From: Paraburkholderia sp. C35
Lineage (GTDB): Bacteria; Pseudomonadota; Gammaproteobacteria; Burkholderiales; Burkholderiaceae
Length of the DNA: 32,537 bases
Assembly (NCBI RefSeq): GCF_003121405.1
Contig: NZ_QBUY01000070.1
Coordinates: 1-32,537, forward strand
Reading direction: 5' to 3'
This document shows, in pieces, positions 7,993-16,619 of this stretch. Under the pieces are notes generated by a model, which saw only the letters and a list, made by a program, of their open reading frames with translations, had not been told where the DNA came from and made no database searches. Made by a program: the position numbers and the translations under genes. The first letter of the stretch is position 1; every line of letters starts with the position of its first letter.

Positions 7993-8640
7993 ATGCCCAT
8001 GTCTCACGATCCGTCGCTTGCTGACGGCGCAGCCACCGGCGAATGCGTCACGCTCGACGCTTCCGCCACGCTTCCCACCCGCTACGGCACCTTTGAATCC
8101 TACGTATTTCGCGTGAACGACTCGGGTGCTGAACATTTCGCTCTCGTGATGGGCGATGTCGCGAACAAACAGTCGGTGCTGACGCGCCTGCATTCGGAGT
8201 GTCTGACGGGCGACGTGCTCGGTTCCTATCGCTGCGACTGCGGCGAGCAGCTCGATCTCGCGTTGCGCTATATCGCAGCGGAAGGCTGCGGTGTGCTGCT
8301 GTATCTGCGCGGCCACGAAGGGCGCGGCATCGGCCTGTCGAACAAGATCCGCGCGTATGCGCTGCAGGAGCAGGGCCGCGACACCGTCGAAGCCAATCTC
8401 GATCTCGGTCTGCCCGACGATTCGCGTGAATACGATTCGGCAGCAGCCATTCTGCGTCTGCTGAAGGTGACGTCGGTGCGCCTGATGAGCAACAACCCGA
8501 AGAAGTTCGATTCGCTGTCGAAGCACGGTATTCCCGTGTGCGAACGCGTCGCACTCGCCATTCCGATGCGCGAGGAAAACGAGCGTTATATCCGCACCAA
8601 GCAGGTTAAGTTTGGGCATTACTTTGAAGAGAACGAGTGA
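7993..8640 (+). CDS. ribA: GTP cyclohydrolase II (riboflavin biosynthesis)
   Basis: A 215-residue cytosolic enzyme that converts GTP to 2,5-diamino-6-ribosylamino-pyrimidinone phosphate, formate and pyrophosphate, the first step to riboflavin. The zinc-binding Cys triad is at residues 70, 81 and 83 (HSECLTGDVLGSYRCDCG). The GTP-binding and catalytic stretch LYLRGHEGRGIGLSNKIRAYALQ is at about 104-126. The C-terminal part has RLMSNNPKK. The length matches single-domain RibA rather than RibBA fusions. In-frame ATGs at 7993 and 7999 are both possible; neither has a clear ribosome binding site. A terminator follows directly. Confidence 0.95.
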   Translation: MPMSHDPSLADGAATGECVTLDASATLPTRYGTFESYVFRVNDSGAEHFALVMGDVANKQSVLTRLHSECLTGDVLGSYRCDCGEQLDLALRYIAAEGCGVLLYLRGHEGRGIGLSNKIRAYALQEQGRDTVEANLDLGLPDDSREYDSAAAILRLLKVTSVRLMSNNPKKFDSLSKHGIPVCERVALAIPMREENERYIRTKQVKFGHYFEENE

Positions 8641-8672
8641 CCTTTCCCGGTTCGTTTTCTTGAGTGGTATGC

Positions 8673-8706
8673 AAAGGCCTCGCCGCTCGCGGGGCCTTTT
8701 GCTTTT
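8673..8706 (+). terminator. Rho-independent terminator of ribA
   Basis: The stem AAAGGCC...GGCCTTT (8673-8679 and 8693-8699) has a GC-rich inner part and is followed by a T-rich run. It begins 33 bases after the ribA stop. Confidence 0.8.
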
Positions 8707-8712
8707 GCAGCG

Positions 8713-8910
8713 TCAGAAGATCGAAAAATCGTCGTTGCTGTCGGGAATCGCGCTGAGCAGCCGCTCCAGCCGATACCAGCCGAGCCGTGTGGCGAGCGCC
8801 GTAGCGAAACGGTATAACGACTCGCTAGCGCGTGCGTCTCCGGGCTGCGTCTGAAGATGCAGGAGCGTGCGTGTGAGAGGGCAGCATGGCATGCGCGGCT
8901 CCCCTGTCAC
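8713..8910 (-). CDS. Possible small protein coupled to the NmrA-like gene
   Basis: A 65-codon frame whose GTG start overlaps the TGA stop of the upstream NmrA-like gene (GTGA), the usual arrangement for translational coupling. The C-terminal half (LYRFATALATRLGWYRLERLLSAIPDSNDDF) has the composition of a real protein and ends just before the ribA terminator. An internal ATG at 8892 is another possible start. I do not recognise a family. It could be a chance frame in a GC-rich genome. Confidence 0.42.
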   Translation of the reverse strand: MTGEPRMPCCPLTRTLLHLQTQPGDARASESLYRFATALATRLGWYRLERLLSAIPDSNDDFSIF

Positions 8911-9788
8911 GCCTCGATGGCGGATACCAGCGCAGCAAACACCGCCTGCAACTCCGTCGCGCCAAAGCGCCGTTCGCTGCCTGCTTCGGCGTCGATGCGA
9001 CCCGCGTTCTGCGCGTCATAGAGATCGGCGATGAGTGTCGCGTGATTCACGTTGAGGCCGGCGTGCGCGAGCGTCGTCATCCAGTTGTCACGCGGCAGCG
9101 CGAGCGCAGCAATCGGGCGTCCGGTGACCTCGCCGAGCACCCGCGCGACATCATTCGCATCGTAGCGGCGCGGACCTTCGATGCTCACTGTCCGCACCGC
9201 GCGCTCTGCACATCCTTCCATCAGCAACTGCGCAGCCGCGACGCCCGTATCGTGTGCGGACACCATCGGAAACAGCCTGTCGACGGGATGATGCAGGCTC
9301 GGCAGCCGTCCCGACGCAAGCGCGACAGGCAGCACGCGCGCCCAGTTCTGCATATGCTCTGCCGAGCGCAGCAACGTCAAACGCGGCGCCGCGTCTTTGA
9401 ACACCGCTTCGAGGTAATGGAACAGCATCGTGATGCCCGTGCCTTCGTCGAGTTCAGCGCCATAGTCGGACAACGCGAGCACATGCAAGTGCGAATGCGC
9501 GCGCAGCGCACGCGCGGCCGTGTCGATCATGCGCTGCATCGAACGTTGCGGGTCCGGGTCGCGATGCGGCAATGGACACAACATCTGCACGGCATCGGCG
9601 CCCTCGAGCGCGCGATGAATCGACGCTTCATCGCCGAGATCGCCTTGTACGACTTCACAGCCGATGCGCGCCAGCATGTCGCGCTGCGACGCATCGCGCA
9701 CGACTGCGCGTACGGCGTGGCCTGCTTGCCTGAGCACGGTCGCCGTCGAACGTCCTACCTTGCCGGTTGCGCCAAAGATCACATACAT
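8907..9788 (-). CDS. NmrA-like NAD(P)-binding protein (atypical SDR)
   Basis: A 293-residue Rossmann-fold protein. The dinucleotide-binding motif MYVIFGATGKVGRSTATVLRQAG is at the very N-terminus. Then come VRAVVRDASQRDML and VVQGDLGDEASIHRALEGADAV, as in the NmrA/HSCARG family of redox sensors and quinone-reductase-like proteins. The usual SDR Tyr-x-x-x-Lys pair is not evident, as in other NmrA-like members. It is divergent from an AraC-family regulator, which is its likely controller. Substrate is unknown. Confidence 0.85.
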   Translation of the reverse strand: MYVIFGATGKVGRSTATVLRQAGHAVRAVVRDASQRDMLARIGCEVVQGDLGDEASIHRALEGADAVQMLCPLPHRDPDPQRSMQRMIDTAARALRAHSHLHVLALSDYGAELDEGTGITMLFHYLEAVFKDAAPRLTLLRSAEHMQNWARVLPVALASGRLPSLHHPVDRLFPMVSAHDTGVAAAQLLMEGCAERAVRTVSIEGPRRYDANDVARVLGEVTGRPIAALALPRDNWMTTLAHAGLNVNHATLIADLYDAQNAGRIDAEAGSERRFGATELQAVFAALVSAIEA

Positions 9789-9977
9789 CGTCTTTCTCCG
9801 ATTGTTTCACCGGCATCAAGCGTACGTGGCGACGCTCCGGAAAACGCGCAGAAAAGGATGATGGGCAGCAGAGGCGGATAACTTCTTGCGCGTCGAGACC
9901 GAACTCGGAAAAACGGCCAGCACGTCCGCGTAAAACGCAGCACAATGCGGCAATCAGTCGACGGAAAGGTGTCAGCG

Positions 9978-10883
9978 ATGAATGCGTTTCACCCTGCGTT
10001 AATCCCGCCAGCCCACCTGGCGCCGCATTCCGGCGCGCGGCAAAGCCTGCTGTCGAGCGCATCGCTCGGCTGGTCGGGCTTCGGGGCGGAACTGCTCGGC
10101 ATTGCGGCGGGCACGCATCGCATTCCTGCGATCAAGGATCATCGCGTGGGCGTGCATGTCGGCGCGCCCGTGCGGGCGGTTTGCCGATGCAACGGGCAAC
10201 GTGCGGCACGCATTCAGGCGCACGGTGACGCCGACGTGGTGCCCGCCGGCCTCGACGGCGAATGGTCGGACGATGCCAGCTGCACGGTGCTGCGCATCTG
10301 GTTCGCGGAAGACTTCGTGCGCACGACTTTCGATCAGCTCGGCCAGCGTGCGGCCAATGCGCAGATTCGCCCGCAATTCCAGCTACGCGACGCGCGCTTC
10401 CAGCATCTGGCATGGGCGATGCGCGCCGAACTCGAAGCCGACGAAGCGTCCGATGCGCTCTATGCCGAGAGCCTGTGCACCGCCATGATCGTGCGGCTCG
10501 CGGGCGCTGATGTCGCGACCAGCAACAGGCGGCGCACGCTGTCGCCACGCGCGGCTGCGCGCGTGATCGACTACATCGAGGCGCATCTCGACGCACGTCT
10601 GACGTTGACGGAGCTTGCCGCACTCGTCGAACTCAGCGTGCCGCATTTCAAGGTGCTGTTCCGCGAGACGATGGGTATGCCCGTGCATCGGCATGTGGTG
10701 CAGCGGCGCGTGGAGCGCGCAAGAGCGCTGCTCATGCAAGGGCAACTGAGCGCGAGCCAGGTCGCGCTCGAAGTGGGCTTCGCGCATCAGAGCCATATGG
10801 CGCACTGGATGAAGCGACTGCTCGGCGTCACGCCGCGCGAGATCAGCCGCAACGAGACATTGCGGCTAATCATGGCGCGTTAG
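9978..10883 (+). CDS. AraC-family transcriptional regulator
   Basis: A 301-residue regulator. The N-terminal half resembles a cupin-like sensing domain. The C-terminal 100 residues hold two HTH motifs: ARVIDYIEAHLDARLTLTELAALVELSVPHFKVLFRETMGMPVHRHVVQRRVERA, then LLMQGQLSASQVALEVGFAHQSHMAHWMKRLLGVTPREI. I chose the ATG at 9978 because a GGAAAGG site lies before it; an in-frame ATG at 9945 is possible. It is divergent from the NmrA-like gene. It ends only 2 bases from the stop of the convergent FAD enzyme gene, leaving no room for a terminator. Confidence 0.9.
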   Translation: MNAFHPALIPPAHLAPHSGARQSLLSSASLGWSGFGAELLGIAAGTHRIPAIKDHRVGVHVGAPVRAVCRCNGQRAARIQAHGDADVVPAGLDGEWSDDASCTVLRIWFAEDFVRTTFDQLGQRAANAQIRPQFQLRDARFQHLAWAMRAELEADEASDALYAESLCTAMIVRLAGADVATSNRRRTLSPRAAARVIDYIEAHLDARLTLTELAALVELSVPHFKVLFRETMGMPVHRHVVQRRVERARALLMQGQLSASQVALEVGFAHQSHMAHWMKRLLGVTPREISRNETLRLIMAR

Positions 10884-10885
10884 CT

Positions 10886-13369
10886 TCAGCGTTTGATGCG
10901 TGTCGAAGCGGGATCGTAAGGGGCTTTGAGATGCAGCGTCGCGGGCAGCAGATCGCCGGCGACATCGATCTGATAATGGCCGCTCGTGAGCCATGCTTCG
11001 TCGAGTGCAGCGCCGTCATCGCGCTTCACGTAGCCCATCGCGACAGGGCATCCAAGCGTATGCCCGAATGCCGCCGACGACACAAAGCCGACTGCCTTGC
11101 CATCGCGGAGTATCGCTTCGCCGCCCCACAACATCCGGTCGCTCGCGCCGTCGGCGGTGAAGACGGCGAGGCGCCGCTGCAGCGGTACATCGCGTAGCTT
11201 GATGAGCGCATCTCGGCCAGTGAACGGCTCGTCCTTGCCGGTCTTGCATGCGAACGCAAGACCCGCTTCGAATGGATTGGTATCCGGCGACAGTTCGCGT
11301 CCCCACGCGCGATAACCTTTCTCGATCCGCAACGACTCGAGCGCGTAATAGCCCGCGTTTTTGAGGCCAAAACGCTTGCCCGCCGCATGCAGCGTCTCGT
11401 ACACGCCGACCGCGAATTCGACGGGCACGTACAGTTCCCAACCTAGTTCGCCGACATAGGTGATGCGCGTCGCGCGCACGGTTGCATAGCCGATATCCAC
11501 TTCGCAGCTCTGCCCGAATGCGAACGCTTCGTTGCGCCAGTCGGCCTTCGACACGCTCGCCAGCAGATCGCGTGCGAGCGGTCCCATCACGGCGAGCACG
11601 GCATACTGGCCCGTCACGTCGACCAGCATGCAATGGCTGTCGTGAGGAATGCGCTTGTCGATCATGTCGAAGTCGCGCGTGGTTTGTGCCGAACCCGTGA
11701 CGAGCAGATATTGATCGTCAGTCAGACGTGTGAGCGTGAAGTCCGATTCGTAGCCGCCGCGCTCGTTGAGCATGCCCGTATAGACGGCGGTGCCCGGTGG
11801 CACGGCCACATCGTTCGCGACGATATGTTGCAGCACGCGTTCGGCGTCGCGTCCCTTGACGAGAAACTTCGAGAACGACGTCATATCGAACAGCGCGACG
11901 CCTTCGCGGCATGCGCGATGTTCTTCTGCGCTCCACGGCAACCAGTTCTGTTGTCCGAACGCATAGTCGATGCATGCCTGCTCCGGCGACGGCGCGAAGA
12001 AATTCGCCCGCTCCCAGCCCATCTTGCTGCCGAAGCACGCGCCTTCATCGCGCAGCAGCGTGTAGAGCGGCGAGCGGCGGAAGGGCCGCGCGCTATCGAG
12101 TTCGCGGTTCGGCCAGGGCATTGCGTAGTGCAGGCCGAGCGTTTCCTTCACGCGATCATGCAGCCACGTGTCGTTGCCGTTGAAGCGCGCGAAGCGGCGA
12201 ATATCGACGGGCCATAGATCCATGGTCGGCTCGCCGGCGACGATCCATTCGGCGAGCGCCATGCCCGCGCCGCCCGCCGACGCGATGCCCATCGAATTGA
12301 AACCCGCGCCGACATAGAAGTTACGCAGTTCGGGCGCTTCGCCAAGGATGAAGTTGTTGTCGGGTGTGAACGATTCGGGGCCGTTATAGAACTGGCGCAC
12401 CTGCGCAGTTTCGAGCGCGGGCACGCGTTCGAGGGCGTTCTCCATCAGGATCTGGAATTGATCCCAGTCGTCGGGCAGCAACTGGAATTCGAAGTTCTCG
12501 GGAATGCCGTTCATGCCCCACGGTTTCGCGTCGGGATCGAAGCCGCCCATCACGAGGCCGCCCACTTCTTCCTTGAAGTAGATGTAGCCGTCCGGGTCGC
12601 GCATCACGGGCAGGTCGGGATGCACGCCGGCAATCTTCTCGGTGACGATGTAGTAGTGCTCGGCCGAATGCAGCGGCACCGTCACGCCGCACAGGCGTCC
12701 GACGCTTTTCGCCCATTGCCCCGCGCAATTGACGACGATCTCCGCCGCGATCGTGCCTTCCTGGCCTTCCTTGTTGCGCCATGCCACGCCGCTCGCTTCG
12801 CGGCCTTTGGCAGCGGGCCGCGTAGTGATGGCTGTGACACACGTGTTCTCGACGATGCGCGCGCCGCGCTGGCGTGCGCCGCGTGCCAGCGCCTGGGTGA
12901 GATCGGTTGGATTGGCCTTGCCGTCGCCGGGGAGCCAGACGGCGCCGTGCAGGTCGTCGGTGCGCATGGGTGGCCACAGTTCACCTGCTTCCTTCGCGCC
13001 GATCACGTCGCACGTCACGCCGTACGCGCGTGCCACTGCGGCTGTGCGCTTCAACTGTGTCATCCGTTCCGCCGTGCGCGCAACCGACAGCGAGCCACAT
13101 TGCTTCCAGCCCGTCGCCATCCCCGTGTCGGCCTCGAGTTCGGCATAGAGCGCGGTCGAGTAGCGGATCAGCTTCGTCATGCTTTCCTGCGCGCGCAACT
13201 GGCCGACCAGTCCGGCTGCATGCCAGGTCGTGCCGCACGAAAGCTGGCCCTGTTCGAGCAGCACCACATCGGTCCAGCCAAGCTTCGTCAGGTGATACGC
13301 AACCGAGCACCCGATGATGCCGCCGCCGATGATAACGACGCGCGCCTGCGGCGGAAGGTGAGTGGACAT
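10886..13369 (-). CDS. FAD-dependent dimethylglycine/sarcosine dehydrogenase-like protein with GcvT domain
   Basis: An 827-residue two-part enzyme. The N-terminal DAO-type FAD domain starts with VVIIGGGIIGCSVAYHL (Rossmann GGGIIG at 15-20). His50 in SCGTTWHAAG matches the His that binds FAD covalently in dimethylglycine and sarcosine dehydrogenases. The C-terminal half (from about residue 440) is an aminomethyltransferase (GcvT) domain that binds tetrahydrofolate, with YVGELGWELYVP and YYALESLRIEKGYRAWGREL. Family members demethylate N-methylated glycines or related amines, passing the one-carbon unit to folate. The exact substrate is not decided. The gene is divergent from a DeoR regulator, a likely controller. 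Confidence 0.87.
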   Translation of the reverse strand: MSTHLPPQARVVIIGGGIIGCSVAYHLTKLGWTDVVLLEQGQLSCGTTWHAAGLVGQLRAQESMTKLIRYSTALYAELEADTGMATGWKQCGSLSVARTAERMTQLKRTAAVARAYGVTCDVIGAKEAGELWPPMRTDDLHGAVWLPGDGKANPTDLTQALARGARQRGARIVENTCVTAITTRPAAKGREASGVAWRNKEGQEGTIAAEIVVNCAGQWAKSVGRLCGVTVPLHSAEHYYIVTEKIAGVHPDLPVMRDPDGYIYFKEEVGGLVMGGFDPDAKPWGMNGIPENFEFQLLPDDWDQFQILMENALERVPALETAQVRQFYNGPESFTPDNNFILGEAPELRNFYVGAGFNSMGIASAGGAGMALAEWIVAGEPTMDLWPVDIRRFARFNGNDTWLHDRVKETLGLHYAMPWPNRELDSARPFRRSPLYTLLRDEGACFGSKMGWERANFFAPSPEQACIDYAFGQQNWLPWSAEEHRACREGVALFDMTSFSKFLVKGRDAERVLQHIVANDVAVPPGTAVYTGMLNERGGYESDFTLTRLTDDQYLLVTGSAQTTRDFDMIDKRIPHDSHCMLVDVTGQYAVLAVMGPLARDLLASVSKADWRNEAFAFGQSCEVDIGYATVRATRITYVGELGWELYVPVEFAVGVYETLHAAGKRFGLKNAGYYALESLRIEKGYRAWGRELSPDTNPFEAGLAFACKTGKDEPFTGRDALIKLRDVPLQRRLAVFTADGASDRMLWGGEAILRDGKAVGFVSSAAFGHTLGCPVAMGYVKRDDGAALDEAWLTSGHYQIDVAGDLLPATLHLKAPYDPASTRIKR

Positions 13370-13581
13370 GGAGCGAAACTCGCGGAAAAGTGTGGGATTG
13401 GTTGGAAATATGTGGAAATGCCTCGATGCGTACTTTGCCGCAAAACTCCCCGAAATGCAACGCTGTCGGACAACTATCCGTTTCTTGCGAAGTGTTGCTC
13501 CATGTGGATTTGGTTGGATCCTGATTGGAAGTGCGCGGACAGGTTTGCTAGACTGGCGCCAATTTCCACACCCCGTCCACG
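13370..13581. promoter_or_regulatory. Divergent promoter region with repeated TTGGTTGGA boxes
   Basis: The 212-base gap between the FAD enzyme and the DeoR regulator holds the 9-bp direct repeat TTGGTTGGA twice (13398-13406 and 13510-13518) and a related GATTGGAA at 13523-13530. DeoR-family proteins often bind several direct repeats, so these are candidate operators. A possible promoter for the regulator is TTGGAA (13525-13530), 18-base spacer, TAGACT (13549-13554). All of this is inferred from sequence alone. Confidence 0.4.
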
Positions 13582-14376
13582 ATGTTCGCCACCCACCGAC
13601 AGAACGAGATCCTGCGGCTCGTCCGCGCGCAGCAGACGTGCACGATCACCGATCTGGCCACGACCTTCGAGGTGTCAGACGAAACGATCCGCCGCGATCT
13701 CAAGCCGCTCGTCGCTGAAGGGCTGCTGGTCAAGGTGCATGGCGGCATCATGTTGCCCGCGCAACGGGACGAGGCGCCGTTCCGGCGGCGCATGGTCGAG
13801 CAGCGCGAAGCCAAGCGCGCCATTGCCGCACGCATCGCGCAGCTGGTCTGTGACGGCGAGTCGCTGATGCTCGATGGTGGCACGACCTGCGTGCACATCG
13901 CGCAGGCGCTTGAGTCGCACGCGCGGCTCACGGTGGTGACCAATTCGGCCGAGGTCGCGCGACTGCTTGCGCCGCGCAACGGTAATCGTGTGCTGATGGC
14001 GGGCGGCGAGTTGCGTGCGGACGATGCATCCGCTGTCGGTGACAGTGCGCTGGCGTTTTTCCGGCAGTTTCATGTGCGCTTCGCCATCGTCTCGGTGACG
14101 GCGATCGATGCAAAGGGCCGCTTCATGGATGCCCAGCCCGCCGACGCCTCGCTCGCACAAACCGCATTCGCGCAGGCCGAGCGCCGCATCGTGGCCGCGG
14201 ATCACACCAAGCTGGGCCATAGCGCGCTGGTGCATGTGTGCGATGCCGACGGTATCGACGCACTGGTTACGGATGCCATGCCGGTGGCGGGCTTGTCGAA
14301 GGTGCTGGCGGCCGCGGGCGTGGAGGTGATCTGCGCGCAACCTGCAGTCGACGATACAAGTCGCGAAGTCGTCTAG
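13582..14376 (+). CDS. DeoR/GlpR-family transcriptional regulator
   Basis: A 264-residue repressor-type regulator. The N-terminal HTH is typical: FATHRQNEILRLVRAQQTCTITDLATTFEVSDETIRRDLKPLVAEGLLVKVHGG. The C-terminal sensor domain resembles sugar-phosphate-isomerase-like folds, with MLDGGTTCVHIAQAL, VVTNSAEVARLL and the final VAADHTKLG (about residues 206-214). Members usually sense phosphorylated metabolites. It is divergent from the FAD/GcvT enzyme and probably controls it, though that target class is unusual for the family. Confidence 0.9.
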   Translation: MFATHRQNEILRLVRAQQTCTITDLATTFEVSDETIRRDLKPLVAEGLLVKVHGGIMLPAQRDEAPFRRRMVEQREAKRAIAARIAQLVCDGESLMLDGGTTCVHIAQALESHARLTVVTNSAEVARLLAPRNGNRVLMAGGELRADDASAVGDSALAFFRQFHVRFAIVSVTAIDAKGRFMDAQPADASLAQTAFAQAERRIVAADHTKLGHSALVHVCDADGIDALVTDAMPVAGLSKVLAAAGVEVICAQPAVDDTSREVV

Positions 14377-14414
14377 TTGCGGGAAGGCCGGGCGTTCCCT
14401 GCGCGCGTCCCCCT

Positions 14415-14463
14415 CGGGCGTCTCTACAGGCGCCCCTACAGGCGTCCCCTACGGGCGTCCCTA
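14415..14463. repeat. Four tandem copies of a 12-13 bp GC-rich unit
   Basis: Four adjacent copies of CRGGCGYCYCTA lie at 14415-14426, 14427-14438, 14439-14451 (one base longer) and 14452-14463. They begin 38 bases after the DeoR gene. The unit is not a multiple of three throughout and lies outside any credible gene. It looks like a slippage-prone minisatellite. Confidence 0.75.
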
Positions 14464-15217
14464 AAGTGCAGTGCGGAAAAAGCCGCTAACCCAATTGAAA
14501 CGAATGTCCTAATGTCGCAATGACGACGCATTGCGCATATGGCACCGATAAGACGGTTATCGGTATCATCGGCGTAATTTAAGGAAATGACTGGCGTGCC
14601 ACATAAAAATGGCAAGTTTAATTGACTGATTCAATTCGTTCTAATAATCTTCACCCCGATTTAAATCGAATACGTCAGCGGCGACGTTCGAATTGTTAAA
14701 TCTATCGCGACACTGGCACGAACTTTTATTCTAATGTGTGGAATCGCACACACTAAACGGGTGTTGGTGGCGCAGTGTTGGCACATAGCGGCAGTGTAAT
14801 TCCGTCGTCAGGTCCCAGCTGAAAACCAGTTATTCCCAGCCGCAAAAAAAGTGTTCCGCGCAGGCAGAACGCGCGCAGCGTCACGTTTTCCGGGCGTATC
14901 GGTCAAAACAACCGTTTGACTCGTGCGGGCAGTAAAAAGCAAGAAAAGAATTCCGCTTGTACCAATGCGGTCAAAAGAAGTGGTTTGTGCGCCTGTTTAA
15001 TTCCGCGTGTTCCATTGCGGGAATCAGGTAGACGGGCATTAAAGCAATATCGGGCTATCGAGGGGTTGTCTGGCAATCTGAAGCAATTTGCCGGCATTCG
15101 ATACAGGGAATGAAGCGCACGCGAATGTGGATTTGAAATTTCCTATTCGTGAGTCGTCATCCTTGATCGAGGATTTCCCGGTCGGACGGAAACAACGAAT
15201 TAGCGTTGCGGGGTTTT
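14464..15217. other. Long lower-GC intergenic region before the response regulator
   Basis: About 750 bases with no convincing gene and visibly lower GC than the flanks. A 7-bp inverted repeat (CCGATAA, 5-base loop, TTATCGG) lies at 14545-14563. Short frames here (for example 14916-15113, plus) look non-coding. The stretch may be a long leader or promoter region for the response regulator, or a decayed insertion. I cannot decide between these. Confidence 0.5.
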
Positions 15218-15904
15218 ATGAGAATTGCAGTTCTGGAGGAGACTCAGGCGCAAGCCGACTTCGTGTGCAGAACCTTGTCGGCGGCGGGGCACACGTGTCA
15301 TCCGTTCGAAGACGGCGCCGCACTCGTCAGGCAATTGCGCAGCCAGCCATTCGATCTGCTCGTGCTGGACCGTCATACACCGGGTTTGTCGGGTGACGAC
15401 GTGCTGCGCTGGGTTCGTCATCATCTTACGGAGCGTTTGCCCGTGCTGTTCATGACCCGCGTGAGCGACGCAGTCCATCAGGACATCGACGCCGACGAAT
15501 ATCTCGTCAAGCCGGTGAGTGCTGCGGCACTGCTCGCGCGCGTGGGTGTACTGCTGCGCGGCGCGCTTCAGCGCGAGTCGGCGATGGAAAAGGAAGTGTT
15601 CGGCGAATACGAGTTCGAGCCTGGCGCGAAACGGGTTCATGTGCGCGGCAGCGCCGTGACGTTGACGCACAAGGAATTCGAACTGGCGCTGCTGCTGTTC
15701 AAGCATCTGAGCCGGCCGCTGTCGCGCTCGCATATCCTCGATGCAATCTGGAAGCAGGCAGCCGGTATTCCGTCGCGCACGATGGACACGCACGTGTCGA
15801 TGCTGCGCTCGAAACTCGGCCTGCGGCCCGAAAACGGCTATCGCCTGATGCCGATTTACGGCTACGGCTACCGGCTCGAACGCATCGAAAAGGGCGACGC
15901 CTGA
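15218..15904 (+). CDS. OmpR-type response regulator without adjacent kinase
   Basis: A 228-residue DNA-binding response regulator. The receiver domain (1-115) has the acidic pair EE in MRIAVLEETQ, where DD is more usual. The phospho-acceptor Asp is in FDLLVLDRHTPGLSGDD, Thr in LFMTRV and Lys in YLVKP, so phosphorylation looks possible. The C-terminal winged helix (about 125-225) has LTHKEFELALLLFKHLSRPLSRSHIL and RTMDTHVSMLRSKLGL. I chose the ATG at 15218; a TTG four codons upstream is also in frame. No histidine kinase is near. Its stop is 19 bases from the convergent bluB stop. Confidence 0.92.
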   Translation: MRIAVLEETQAQADFVCRTLSAAGHTCHPFEDGAALVRQLRSQPFDLLVLDRHTPGLSGDDVLRWVRHHLTERLPVLFMTRVSDAVHQDIDADEYLVKPVSAAALLARVGVLLRGALQRESAMEKEVFGEYEFEPGAKRVHVRGSAVTLTHKEFELALLLFKHLSRPLSRSHILDAIWKQAAGIPSRTMDTHVSMLRSKLGLRPENGYRLMPIYGYGYRLERIEKGDA

Positions 15905-15923
15905 GCCACGCGGCGCTGCGCGT

Positions 15924-16619
15924 TCAGAGCGCCTTTGACGGCGTCTGGGCGGCCAGTTCCGTGTCGCTCTCCTGCGGCACGTCGGGCCAGGTATTTTCGA
16001 ACACGCACGTGCTCAGCGGCCTACGCGTCGCCCAGCCTTCCGCTTCGAGCATCGGTCCGGAATAGAAGCGCTCGACATGCCCAAGGCAGAGCAGTGCGAC
16101 GGGCCGCGCGCCGGCCGGCATGCCCAGCATCGCACGCACCTCGTCGGCGTCGAACAGCGACACCCATCCCATTCCCAGCCCTTCCGCGCGCGCCGCGAGC
16201 CACATGTTCTGGATCGCGCAGGCCACTGATGCGAGATCCATCTCGGGCAGCGTGCGGCGCCCGAACACGTGTTTCTCGCGGCCATCCATCAGCGCCATCA
16301 CCAGCAGCTCGCCGCATTCGAGCATGCCTTCCACCTTGAGCTTCATGAACTCCTCGCGGCGCTTGCCGAGTGCATCTGCCGTCAGCAGACGCTCGCGCTC
16401 GACAACGTCATGCAACTGCATGCGCAGCGCGGGATCGGTGATGCGGCCGATGCGCCAGGGCTGCATATAGCCGACGCTCGGCGCATGATGCGCGGCGTCG
16501 ATCAGACGTGCGAGCACGGCGGGATCGACGGGCGTGGGGACGAAATGGCGCATGTCGCGCCGTTCGTAGATCGCGCGGTAGACGGCGGCGCGCTCGGCGT
16601 CGTTAAAAGGCTCGGCCAT
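15924..16619 (-). CDS. bluB: 5,6-dimethylbenzimidazole synthase
   Basis: A 231-residue flavin-destructase that converts reduced FMN with oxygen into 5,6-dimethylbenzimidazole, the lower ligand of B12. It belongs to the nitroreductase fold: YRAIYERRDMRHFVPTPVDPAVLARLIDAAHHAPSVGYMQPWR near the N-terminus and WLAARAEGLGMGWVSLFD in the C-terminal half. It is the last gene of the minus-strand cobalamin operon. Its start overlaps the end of cobB by 17 bases, which suggests coupling. Its presence suggests aerobic B12 synthesis with DMB as lower base. Confidence 0.93.
   Translation of the reverse strand: MAEPFNDAERAAVYRAIYERRDMRHFVPTPVDPAVLARLIDAAHHAPSVGYMQPWRIGRITDPALRMQLHDVVERERLLTADALGKRREEFMKLKVEGMLECGELLVMALMDGREKHVFGRRTLPEMDLASVACAIQNMWLAARAEGLGMGWVSLFDADEVRAMLGMPAGARPVALLCLGHVERFYSGPMLEAEGWATRRPLSTCVFENTWPDVPQESDTELAAQTPSKAL

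Noticed and set aside
14916..15113. A 65-codon frame in the gap before the response regulator
   Set aside because: No family likeness, no ribosome binding site, and composition like the non-coding surroundings.
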